A stretch of DNA of 28,912 nt from positions 1 to 28,912 of IMG/VR virus record IMGVR_UViG_3300042520_000850; one strand, given 5' to 3'. Below are positions 22,646 to 28,772 of this stretch, piece after piece. How positions within the stretch are numbered: position 1 is the stretch's first letter; each line of letters starts with the position of its first letter. The translations under genes were made by a program, and so were the position numbers. Below the pieces are notes generated by a model that did no database searches, was not told where the DNA came from, and saw nothing but the letters and a program-made list of their open reading frames with translations. The DNA comes from a virus.

Positions 22646-23035
22646 ATGGTTAATTTAAGTAATGTAATGGAAGCGGTAGTTGAGGTAAGTGGTGTACCAT
22701 CTTATCAGGTTATTGGGAAGAGTAGAATGAGAGAGATTGCAATGGCTAGGCATTTGTTTTGCTATATGGCTCGAGTGCATACCAATGCTTCACTTTTGGC
22801 TATTGGGGAGTTTTTGTCGGGTAGGGACCACGCAACGGTGATGAACTCGGTTAAGGTATCAAATGATATGATCGACACCGATTATGGGGTTTTTGTCGAT
22901 ATGGTTAATGAATGCTCGAACCATATTACCAAGAATTGGAAACAAGATTTCACTTTCAGTGTAACAATCCCTTATGGTGTTGAATACACCAAAGTCAAAG
23001 CTGCGCTGGAGGTTTTTGGGGTGGAAATAAAATAA
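22646..23035 (+). CDS. Stand-alone DnaA domain IV protein (129 aa)
   Basis: The protein reads like the C-terminal DNA-binding domain of DnaA without its AAA+ motor. Residues 11-70 contain VVEVSGVPSYQVIGKSRMRE, IAMARHLFCYMARVHTNASL and LAIGEFLSGRDHATVMNSVK. In DnaA, K-S-R-x-R-x-I-x-x-A-R and G-R-D-H-(T/A)-T-V are the box-recognition and signature motifs; here GRDHATV is at 59-65 and R27/R35 are kept. After residue 75 the tail is not DnaA-like (FTFSVTIPYGVEYTKVKAAL). It is probably an initiator or origin-binding partner for the iterons next to it. Family match is from memory; the DNA target is inferred from adjacency. Confidence 0.8.
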   Translation: MVNLSNVMEAVVEVSGVPSYQVIGKSRMREIAMARHLFCYMARVHTNASLLAIGEFLSGRDHATVMNSVKVSNDMIDTDYGVFVDMVNECSNHITKNWKQDFTFSVTIPYGVEYTKVKAALEVFGVEIK

Positions 23036-23160
23036 TTTTATGGGGTTTTTGTCAACCACATTAGAAAGCTTTTGGTACACAAGATTTTTGTCCGACATAG
23101 ATTTTTGTCTATGGGGTTTTTGGCGGATCTATCCGAAAATGGCGGTTGGGGTTTTTTGGC
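22883..23160 (+). repeat. Second repeat family TATGGGGTTTTTGTC
   Basis: Identical 15-mers at 22883-22897 (inside the DnaA-domain gene) and 23039-23053, plus a 14/15 copy at 23110-23124 and a weaker one at 23146-23160. Short GATTTTTG repeats lie in between. They may be additional initiator or partition sites. Confidence 0.6.
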
Positions 23161-23381
23161 AATATTGTTCACTACGTTCACAATAGATTTTTGGCACTAC
23201 CTAAGTACACCTAATTAGGTGCCATTAGGTATGCAATACCTTTGCAACATATTGCGAAAATATATCAATTAATTATAAGGCTATTTTTAGGCTTATTAAG
23301 GGCTTTTATTTCTTAGGCATATCAACATATTACTTTTGCTTTAATTTGTCTCAAATTGGCTTAAAATTGCATCTAATTAAA
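23036..23381. other. Convergent intergenic region with compound dyads
   Basis: 346 bp between the rightward replication genes and the leftward cluster, with no gene seen. From left it holds the TATGGGGTTTTTGTC repeats, a CGGAT-CT-ATCCG hairpin, a GTTCAC-TAC-GTTCAC direct repeat, the 34-bp dyad and a leftward terminator. Its AT content is high and it has many runs of T. No clear rightward terminator was recognised. Confidence 0.7.
23198..23241. promoter_or_regulatory. 34-bp compound dyad plus second inverted repeat, likely operator
   Basis: TACCTAA (23198-23204), GTA, then the perfect palindrome CACCTAATTAGGTG (23208-23221), CCA, then TTAGGTA (23225-23231): four ACCTAA-type half-sites arranged symmetrically. 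Overlapping it is AGGTAT-GCA-ATACCT (23227-23241), which contains TACCTTTG (23237-23244), an exact TAnnTTTG element pointing right. It could be an operator set covering a promoter that would read antisense into the small leftward gene. Confidence 0.55.
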
Positions 23382-23388
23382 TTAGATG
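23370..23388 (-). terminator. Hairpin terminating the leftward cluster
   Basis: CATCTAAT-TAA-ATTAGATG with perfect 8-bp arms, overlapping the stop codon of the leftward gene at 23382. On the minus strand it is followed by CAATTTTAA, a short weak U tract. Terminator or transcript-end hairpin. Confidence 0.55.
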
Positions 23389-23606
23389 TTATTCAAGCTG
23401 CAAAATTTATCAAAATAAGCATCTTCCTCAGCTTGTATAAATTGCTTTGTGGCAATTGCTTCGCTTTCTTGCTCCTGGAACTGTTTAAACTCCTTAGAGT
23501 GCATTGAATAAGCTTTACCACTCGATAGTAAAATTTTTTCACCTGGCATAATTAGGCGCAATGTTCCAGCGCATTTAGTTTTAAACTTGTTTCTAATGAT
23601 AGGCAT
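23382..23606 (-). CDS. Hypothetical protein, end of the leftward cluster (74 aa)
   Basis: Starts ATG at 23606 on the minus strand. The protein opens MPIIRNKFKTKCAGTLRLIM, continues GEKILLSSGKAYSMHSKEFK and ends in an acidic helix (SEAIATKQFIQAEEDAYFD). The N-terminal half looks like a small strand-rich fold with one Cys near the start, of the general kind 'K-C-x-x-x-I-x-x-G-E' seen in short phage DNA-associated proteins, but I do not recognise the family. It lies 16 bp downstream (leftward) of the tRNA-like element. Confidence 0.55.
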   Translation of the reverse strand: MPIIRNKFKTKCAGTLRLIMPGEKILLSSGKAYSMHSKEFKQFQEQESEAIATKQFIQAEEDAYFDKFCSLNNI

Positions 23607-23621
23607 AAAATTGAAATTTAG

Positions 23622-23670
23622 TGGGGGCTTATGCTGGTATCGAACCAGCTTCGCACATTGCTATAAACCC
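23622..23670 (-). ncRNA. tRNA-like minihelix with encoded CCA (49 nt)
   Basis: Read on the minus strand. 5' acceptor GGGTTTAT (23670-23663) pairs with ATAAGCCC (23632-23625), one G-U. A 13-nt linker (AGCAATGTGCGAA) can form GCA-ATG-TGC. The T-arm is GCTGG-TTCGATA-CCAGC (23649-23633) with the invariant TTC-R-A pattern. CCA follows (23624-23622). There is no D or anticodon arm. The first G pairing with the final C before CCA matches the G-1:C73 identity pair of tRNA-His. Either a real minihelix RNA or a tRNA 3'-end relic such as an attachment site. Confidence 0.5.
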
Positions 23671-23697
23671 AAAAAATAACCAGCTTTATTGCTGGTT
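23671..23697 (-). terminator. Perfect intrinsic terminator on the minus strand
   Basis: On the minus strand AACCAGC-AATAAA-GCTGGTT (7-bp perfect arms, 23697-23678) followed by ATTTTTT (23677-23671). It overlaps the stop of the gene ending at 23686 and directly precedes the tRNA-like element. Confidence 0.85.
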
Positions 23698-23901
23698 ACT
23701 TTTGTCGAATATTGCGCTAATTTGCTCTAAGTATGTCTGTTCCTTAGGGGTTATTTCATCCCAGAATGCAACACAAAACGCGGGAAAAGGCAATTTTAAT
23801 CTTTGTGTTTTAGGGATGCGCTGATATTCTTCTTTTAATGCGTCGTAATTTGAACAGATGAAATTGTAAATTTCCTCAGCTATTTTTGTTCTGTTTTCCA
23901 T
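23686..23901 (-). CDS. Hypothetical protein, leftward cluster (71 aa)
   Basis: ATG at 23901 on the minus strand, 1 base after the stop of the GP88-like gene, so co-transcribed. The product is helical and charged: MENRTKIAEEIYNFICSNYD, EEYQRIPKTQRLKLPFPAF, ending in EQTYLEQISAIFDKSNQQ. No membrane helix or catalytic motif. Its stop lies in a perfect terminator, so the leftward transcript mostly ends here. Unrecognised; possibly an accessory to the larger protein upstream in the transcript. Confidence 0.6.
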   Translation of the reverse strand: MENRTKIAEEIYNFICSNYDALKEEYQRIPKTQRLKLPFPAFCVAFWDEITPKEQTYLEQISAIFDKSNQQ

Positions 23902-23902
23902 A

Positions 23903-24655
23903 TTAGTTTATTACAAAGTTTGAAATTTGCTTTTTTGCTTTACCTTTCGCAATTAACCCGACAATACAATTTTTTGGATCGAATACCCTAAGATCTGACA
24001 AATCGCCATTAATAACCGGTAAACCTTTGTATGTTGCTGGTAATTCATTACGGAAAACAACAGCAATATTTGCGCCCAATTCAATCGCCTGGTTTACTGT
24101 TGAGTCGTTACACTCAGAACGTGAAAAAGTTAAATGATAGCGTGAACCTTTGTACTTTTTCACGTGGTTAATATTTTTGGTATAGTCGTAAAAAATTAGA
24201 TCGCTGTAAAATTCATCTAAAAAGTTAATGCCTGTATACCTAAGCAATAACCCTAAATGATCGACGTCGCTGGTGCCGTTTAAACGTATAGCAATATTTT
24301 TATTTTCTGTTATTGCTTGGTCGTGTATCTTTAATAGTTCGTTTCCTAATTGCAAATAAAACGCTTCGCGTTCGTCGCGCCAAAATTCTGTCTTTCTTAT
24401 TCGTCCTTTTTGTACATTGCTAAATGCTCCGCGACCTGCAGTGTACAAACATACCTTTTCGCATTCTGGTGAAGCAAAGGGACAAAGATTAATACCTTGA
24501 ACTGTTCGAGCTGGTGCAAGGTATAAAATGAATGTTTTTAGTTCGTTTTTACTTGTCTTGGCGTTACTTTTACCAGGGCTTAATAAATTAGCAATTTTAG
24601 TTTTTTTAGTCTTATTGCGTCCTGCATCTGCAATAGTTGTGAAATTTTGTTTCAT
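23903..24655 (-). CDS. GP88-like phage protein (250 aa)
   Basis: I start at ATG 24655 (MKQNFTTIADAGRNKTKKTK); a TTG 33 bases earlier would add 11 residues and is less likely. Core features: LYLAPARTVQGINLCPFASP, then CEKVCLYTAGRGAF with three clustered cysteines (CPFASPECEKVC), TEFWRDEREAFYLQL, AIRLNGTSDVDH, FYDYTKNINHVKKY, and YHLTFSRSE. This order fits the 'gene product 88' family of phage proteins, known from mycobacteriophages and others, with a Cys-rich N-terminal part that may bind metal; its biochemical role is not settled as far as I know. It is the largest gene of the leftward cluster. Confidence 0.65.
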   Translation of the reverse strand: MKQNFTTIADAGRNKTKKTKIANLLSPGKSNAKTSKNELKTFILYLAPARTVQGINLCPFASPECEKVCLYTAGRGAFSNVQKGRIRKTEFWRDEREAFYLQLGNELLKIHDQAITENKNIAIRLNGTSDVDHLGLLLRYTGINFLDEFYSDLIFYDYTKNINHVKKYKGSRYHLTFSRSECNDSTVNQAIELGANIAVVFRNELPATYKGLPVINGDLSDLRVFDPKNCIVGLIAKGKAKKQISNFVIN

Positions 24656-24674
24656 ATTAGTGTAGTTTAAAAAG

Positions 24675-24767
24675 TTATAAATTTTCAATATAGTTAACTA
24701 GCTTAAGTGAAGCAATAAAATAAAGTAAAAAAAGAATAAGTTGAATAGTACTTTTGCGAATTCTCAT
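24675..24767 (-). CDS. Small membrane peptide (30 aa)
   Basis: ATG at 24767-24765 shares a base with the TAA of the upstream 77-aa gene (TAATG), indicating coupled translation; stop at 24677-24675. The peptide begins MRIRKSTIQLILFLLYFIAS and ends LKLVNYIENL: basic N terminus, one hydrophobic helix. Real-gene evidence is the coupled start and absence of other content in the gap. Function unknown. Confidence 0.45.
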   Translation of the reverse strand: MRIRKSTIQLILFLLYFIASLKLVNYIENL

Positions 24768-25000
24768 TAGTAGTTAATTTTAATTGTTTCTGTAGTTTCT
24801 GTAGATCTTGCTTCGATAATTGCAAAGCTTGGATCAATACCTTTGTAGTTTTCAGTAAGCTTACCTAAATTTTCCTTAGGTACTAAAGTTGCATAAATTA
24901 AATTGATAACCGGCTTACCTGTACTGCAGTCAATTGGCTTAAAATTTTTTTCGCCGTTAAATTTTGCGTAAAGTCGATAATAAGTAGTTAATTGTTTCAT
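24767..25000 (-). CDS. Hypothetical protein, leftward cluster (77 aa)
   Basis: ATG at 25000 on the minus strand, preceded by AAAAAACTACACACATG, a leader also seen at the two neighbouring leftward starts. It reads MKQLTTYYRLYAKFNGEKNF, KPIDCSTGKPVINLIYATLV, then PKENLGKLTENYKG and an end EARSTETTETIKINY: a short alternating strand pattern, possibly one small beta-sheet domain. No transmembrane helix. Unrecognised family. It heads the transcript part that continues with the 30-aa peptide and the GP88-like gene. Confidence 0.6.
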   Translation of the reverse strand: MKQLTTYYRLYAKFNGEKNFKPIDCSTGKPVINLIYATLVPKENLGKLTENYKGIDPSFAIIEARSTETTETIKINY

Positions 25001-25020
25001 GTGTGTAGTTTTTTAATTGT

Positions 25021-25101
25021 TTAAATTAAGTTCCAATTGATAAGGTTAATCAATACAATAACAGTGTAAAATAAGACGGTGAAGATTAATGACTTTTTCA
25101 T
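25021..25101 (-). CDS. Small membrane peptide, first leftward gene (26 aa)
   Basis: ATG at 25101-25099 (minus), stop TAA at 25023-25021. Product MKKSLIFTVLFYTVIVLINL then INWNLI: Lys-rich start, a single hydrophobic helix. The leader AAAAACACACACATG resembles those of the next leftward genes. It is the first frame after the leftward promoter. Could be a real microprotein or a leader peptide. Confidence 0.4.
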   Translation of the reverse strand: MKKSLIFTVLFYTVIVLINLINWNLI

Positions 25102-25273
25102 GTGTGTGTTTTTTGTTTAGACAAAGATAAAGTAATTAATCAATACAAAGTACAATTGTCTATACTTTTTTTATATATTTCTTTAATTAATCTATAATTA
25201 GTTAGTTATCAACATAATATTAATAAATATATTATAAGTTTAATTTGGTTAATTAGTAATTTTAGGTTAATTA
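25102..25273. other. Divergent intergenic control region
   Basis: 172 bp without a gene, between the leftward small-gene cluster and the rightward packaging module. It contains the leftward promoter, an ACAATTGT palindrome (25152-25159), TTATCAACA (25206-25214) and two GGTTAATTA repeats (25247-25255, 25265-25273) 18 bp apart just before the ATG at 25274. The rightward -7 element is not clear. Confidence 0.6.
25122..25129 (-). promoter_or_regulatory. Leftward promoter -7 element TATCTTTG
   Basis: On the minus strand TATCTTTG matches TAnnTTTG exactly, with a TTTG 16 bp upstream. It lies about 20 bp before the 26-aa peptide start at 25101 and fits as the promoter of the whole leftward cluster. 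Confidence 0.65.
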
Positions 25274-25486
25274 ATGACAAAGAAAGGCTTTTATATATCG
25301 AAGCAAAGGAAAAATGAATTGATTTTAAATATCAACGCGCCTGACTTTATCGAGTATTTAAATACAATTAATAAGGTTAACGGGTGGTGCAAGTTTAGAA
25401 TATATGAAAGAGAGAAAGCTGCAAGTAATGGGTTGACTCATAATATGGAATTGATACAATTTAAGGAAGATAAAACGGATGTTTAA
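25274..25486 (+). CDS. Hypothetical protein before the packaging genes (70 aa)
   Basis: ATG at 25274 after two GGTTAATTA repeats. Basic N terminus (MTKKGFYISKQRKNELILNI), then APDFIEYLNTINKVNGWCKF, RIYEREKAASNGLTHNMELI and an acidic end. It reads like a small alpha/beta protein; proteins of this look frequently precede the small terminase in Bacteroidota phages, but the function is unknown to me. No membrane segment. It is separated from the small terminase by 32 bp. Confidence 0.6.
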   Translation: MTKKGFYISKQRKNELILNINAPDFIEYLNTINKVNGWCKFRIYEREKAASNGLTHNMELIQFKEDKTDV

Positions 25487-25518
25487 ACATTAACTGTTTA
25501 TTCAGATTATTTCAGTTT

Positions 25519-25824
25519 ATGGAACTAAAGCAAGATGAACCAATAAAGAAAAAGAATGGAGGCGCAAGACCAGGAGCTGGAAGAAAGCGCAAGATGGAGG
25601 AGCATGAATTGATAGAGCGACTTTATCCAATGGCTGATACTGCTTTCCGTGTATTGAATGAGAAGATTGCACAAGGCGATATGAAAGCAATACAGATCTT
25701 TTGCAGTTACTTTATTGGCTTACCAACTCAAAAAATAGAAAACAAAATCGAGGGACAGCTAAACAGCGTGAAGATAGACGTAGTCAAGCCGCAAATAGTG
25801 AAAGAAGAGGTAATGTGTAACTAA
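25519..25824 (+). CDS. Predicted small terminase subunit (101 aa)
   Basis: The N terminus has KKKNGGARPGAGRKRK, the basic glycine/arginine tract often seen at the start of phage small terminases, followed by a helical body (HELIERLYPMADTAFRVLNE, MKAIQIFCSYFIGLPTQKIE) and a hydrophobic C terminus. About 100 residues and position upstream of the large terminase agree with a DNA-recognition subunit that selects the packaging site. No helix-turn-helix was pinned down by eye. The two genes are separated by a 306-bp noncoding stretch, which might hold the packaging site. Confidence 0.7.
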   Translation: MELKQDEPIKKKNGGARPGAGRKRKMEEHELIERLYPMADTAFRVLNEKIAQGDMKAIQIFCSYFIGLPTQKIENKIEGQLNSVKIDVVKPQIVKEEVMCN

Positions 25825-26130
25825 CTGAATATAAATAGATTAACGCTCTATTTATCATAATATACCTTATAAGGGTTTTTTATGGCAAGGTGGCAAAAGT
25901 GGTGTAAGTGGTTGATAATGAGCAAGATACAATGAGGGGGACTTAAAGAAAACGAAACCAGGCCGAGGCGGGGTAAATCTCCAAGAATGATAACCCTAAA
26001 TCGACTATCTAACTTTTGATAAGCAACTTATAACTTAACAAAATACTGATAAAAGTAAGACTATACGATGACACCCTTTTATACCCTACTTTTCAAACTG
26101 ATAAACTAATACTCAAATTTTATTTTTTCT
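25825..26130 (+). other. Noncoding stretch between terminase subunits, possible packaging site
   Basis: 306 bp without a supported gene. It holds a perfect 9-bp hairpin ATAAATAGA-(7 nt)-TCTATTTAT (25831-25855), a CCTTATAAGG palindrome followed by GTTTTTT (25865-25880, terminator-like), and a locally GC-rich patch around 25950-25985 (GGCCGAGGCGGGG). A 17-codon frame at 25882-25935 is too short to call. Between small and large terminase genes a cos or pac site is plausible. Confidence 0.6.
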
Positions 26131-27276
26131 ATGGATGCAACACTTAAAACTAACAAGATATTTGAGATACTCACGGAGTCTGACAAGAGGATAACGGTAA
26201 TGCAAGGAGGATCTCGTAGTGGTAAGACTTATAATATCTTAATTTGGTTCATTGTTAAATTATTACAAGAGAATGGCAAGACCTTAACGATTGTGAGGCA
26301 ATCGCTTCCGAGCATTAAGGGTACTGTTCTACGTGATTTTATAGATATACTATCCCGTCTTGGTATTTATAGTGAGGATAATCACAACAAGACGGACCAA
26401 ATTTATTCTTTGAATGGCAATATAGTGGAGTTTGTATCGGCAGATCAACCTCAAAAGATTCGTGGTCGTGCAAGGCAGTATTTATTCTGCAATGAGGCTA
26501 ACGAATTGACGTATGAGGCTTGGATGCAGTTGATTATGAGAACTGAGGGTAAGATAGTGATTGACTATAACCCTTCTGACTTATCATCTTGGATTTACGA
26601 TTCAGTTATTCCAAGAGATGATGCGGATTTTCATATTACAACTTTCCGTGATAACCCATTCTTACCAGCAGAGCTTATAACAGAGCTTGAGAGGTTAAAA
26701 GATGCAGACCCAAACTATTGGACCATCTATGGATTGGGAGAGAGGGGACTGAGTCAAGACTTAATATACTCGCATTGGAAAACAACGGAGAATATGCCAG
26801 AGGGCGGAGAGGTGGTGTACGGATTGGACTTTGGGTTTAACGTGCCTACTGCATTGGTGAAGGTTGTGTTCCACGAAGATGCTGCATATTGTCAGGAGTT
26901 GATATATGAGCCAAAGATGACAACTGATGATGTGGTAGAGAGATTAAAGACTTTAGGGATTGAGAAGTGGGATGATTTGTATTGTGATGCTGCCGAGCCG
27001 AAAACGATTGAGAGTATAGTGAGGGGAGGGTTCAATGCCAAACCGGCTAACAAGGATGTGACGGAGGGAATAAAGACGGTAAAAGCGACACCATTGTTTA
27101 TTCACCAAGATAGTGTAAATTTGTTAAAGGAAATAAAAAACTATCGTTGGAAAACTGACCGCAATGGAAACAAACTTGATGCTCCCGTGAAGTTTAATGA
27201 CCATATTCTTGATGCACTTAGATACGGCATATTTAGTAAATTAACTATCCCAAGTGTTACTTGGGGTGCAATATAA
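26131..27276 (+). CDS. Terminase large subunit (381 aa)
   Basis: ATP-driven packaging motor and headful/cos nuclease. N-terminal ATPase: MQGGSRSGKTYNIL (Walker A, 26-33), QYLFCNEANELTYEAW (Walker B with E122), KIVIDYNPSD (coupling-motif region). C-terminal RNase H-like nuclease: YGLDFGFNVPTAL (D233), LYCDAAEPKTIE (D286), KFNDHILDALRYG (D357, D361). The three-acid nuclease set is complete. 381 residues is on the short side for the terminase_3 type but both domains are whole. ATG at 26131 follows a T-rich tract. Confidence 0.9.
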   Translation: MDATLKTNKIFEILTESDKRITVMQGGSRSGKTYNILIWFIVKLLQENGKTLTIVRQSLPSIKGTVLRDFIDILSRLGIYSEDNHNKTDQIYSLNGNIVEFVSADQPQKIRGRARQYLFCNEANELTYEAWMQLIMRTEGKIVIDYNPSDLSSWIYDSVIPRDDADFHITTFRDNPFLPAELITELERLKDADPNYWTIYGLGERGLSQDLIYSHWKTTENMPEGGEVVYGLDFGFNVPTALVKVVFHEDAAYCQELIYEPKMTTDDVVERLKTLGIEKWDDLYCDAAEPKTIESIVRGGFNAKPANKDVTEGIKTVKATPLFIHQDSVNLLKEIKNYRWKTDRNGNKLDAPVKFNDHILDALRYGIFSKLTIPSVTWGAI

Positions 27277-27282
27277 ATATAG

Positions 27283-28758
27283 ATGGGTTTATTAGACATA
27301 TTCAAAAAGAAAGCGTTAAATCCTAACCAGAACGTAACAACAAATATTAGGGGCATCAACGGAGCGTTGTTACAAGAGTATGAGAATGGTAAGTATGTTT
27401 ACGAGGGATATTTAGGTAATGCGGATGTGTATAGCATCGTGTCATTCCTTGCACGTAAAGCGGCATCAATACCTTGGTACGTTTACAAAACAAATAATAC
27501 AGAGAAGGGAAGAACATCATTACTTCGCTATAAGCAACTAACAAAAGGCTTAGGCAATCAAGGTGCGTTTGAGAGAGCGGTGATAGAGAGGAAGAACGCA
27601 TATAGTGAGAATATTGTGATGAACTCTGAATTAGCGAGACTATTAGAAAGACCGAATGAATACCAAGCACAAGACCAATTCCTCGAAAACTTATTTGGTT
27701 ATAGATTTTTATCAGGAGAAGGTAATATTTACGGCAATGATGGAAAGGTGGGCGGTAAGTTCGTTGAGCTTAACGTGCTTCCAACACATTTCTTGGACAT
27801 CTACCCCGACCCTAACGACCTCTATGGACTCGTTGGGTATAGACTTATGGTGGACAGAGGAATAGACATTCCGAAGGATCAAGTATGTGCTTGGAAAACT
27901 TGGAACCCAGACTTTGATGCAACTACAAGAACGCACTTGCGTGGGTTGTCACCATTACGAGCTGCATACAAAACACTTCGTATGAGTAATAATGCTGCTG
28001 ATGCGAGTGCGATGATGGCAGCAAATGGTGGAGCAAAGGGTGCAATTACTCCTAAGCCATTAGGAACGATAGTGCCAAACTTCACAATAGAACAAGCAAA
28101 TATAATTAAAAGAGCAGTGAATGAGGACATCAACACTGTGGACAATAAAGGCAAGGTTGCGGTATTGCAAACTCCGTGGGACTATTTAAACTTTGGGTTG
28201 TCAAGTGTCGATATGGAGCTGGTAAAAACAATGCAGATGAGCCTTCATCAGTGGTGTAGGGTATTTGGAATGCCAGCGGTATTGTTCGATGTTGACACGT
28301 CATCATACAACAACTACCAAAATGCAATGCGTGACCTAATTACCAACACGATTATGCCAATGTGTTGCTCATTGAGAGATGAGTTGAACAAATGGCTCGT
28401 GCCAAGATTTGGAGAGGATGTATTTATTGACTTTGACATTACTGCTCTTCCTGAGATGCAGCAAGATATGGAGAGGATGGTTCGTTCTCTTCGTGATGCA
28501 AACTGGCTAACAATGGATGAGAAGAGAGTAGCGATGAACTATTCTAAGAAAGAGGGTGCGTGGGATATGAGTTATATCAATCAAGGACTTGTACCAATTA
28601 CACAAGTAATGATGGACTTAAGCATAGCTGATGATAATAGCAACGACAACAGACAAAGAGATATGGGCGATCGTGATGACGAGATTTCCGAAAATCCCTA
28701 CGGAAATGACGTGCCTAACGGAGAGAACAATGAGGATGCAAGTGAGGATGTCGTATAA
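27283..28758 (+). CDS. Portal protein, HK97-like (491 aa)
   Basis: Forms the dodecameric ring at the head vertex through which DNA is packaged. It starts MGLLDIFKKK, then VYEGYLGNADVYSIVSFLA, SIPWYVYKTN, ELARLLERPNEYQ, and in the second half MQMSLHQWCRVFGMPAVLFD (core portal stretch) and VAMNYSKKEGAWDM. The last 45 residues are rich in Asp, Asn and Glu (DDNSNDNRQRDMGDRDDEIS), an acidic tail typical of this portal group. Order terminase-portal is canonical, with 6 bp between genes. Shadow frames in this region were ignored. Confidence 0.88.
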   Translation: MGLLDIFKKKALNPNQNVTTNIRGINGALLQEYENGKYVYEGYLGNADVYSIVSFLARKAASIPWYVYKTNNTEKGRTSLLRYKQLTKGLGNQGAFERAVIERKNAYSENIVMNSELARLLERPNEYQAQDQFLENLFGYRFLSGEGNIYGNDGKVGGKFVELNVLPTHFLDIYPDPNDLYGLVGYRLMVDRGIDIPKDQVCAWKTWNPDFDATTRTHLRGLSPLRAAYKTLRMSNNAADASAMMAANGGAKGAITPKPLGTIVPNFTIEQANIIKRAVNEDINTVDNKGKVAVLQTPWDYLNFGLSSVDMELVKTMQMSLHQWCRVFGMPAVLFDVDTSSYNNYQNAMRDLITNTIMPMCCSLRDELNKWLVPRFGEDVFIDFDITALPEMQQDMERMVRSLRDANWLTMDEKRVAMNYSKKEGAWDMSYINQGLVPITQVMMDLSIADDNSNDNRQRDMGDRDDEISENPYGNDVPNGENNEDASEDVV

Positions 28759-28772
28759 AATAAAACTGACTG

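Noticed and set aside
22441-22653. 70-codon rightward frame rich in Phe, Leu and Cys
   Set aside because: It lies across the origin-like hairpin and AT-rich tract, overlaps the start of the DnaA-domain gene, and reads as low-complexity hydrophobic sequence.
23621-23824. 67-codon rightward frame beginning MGAYAGIEPAS
   Set aside because: This is the reverse strand of the tRNA-like element and the leftward gene; GIEPAS-type peptides are a usual artefact of reading tRNA genes backwards.
25882-25935. 17-codon frame MARWQKWCKWLIMSKIQ
   Set aside because: Too short, no partner signal, and placed in a stretch that looks structural rather than coding.
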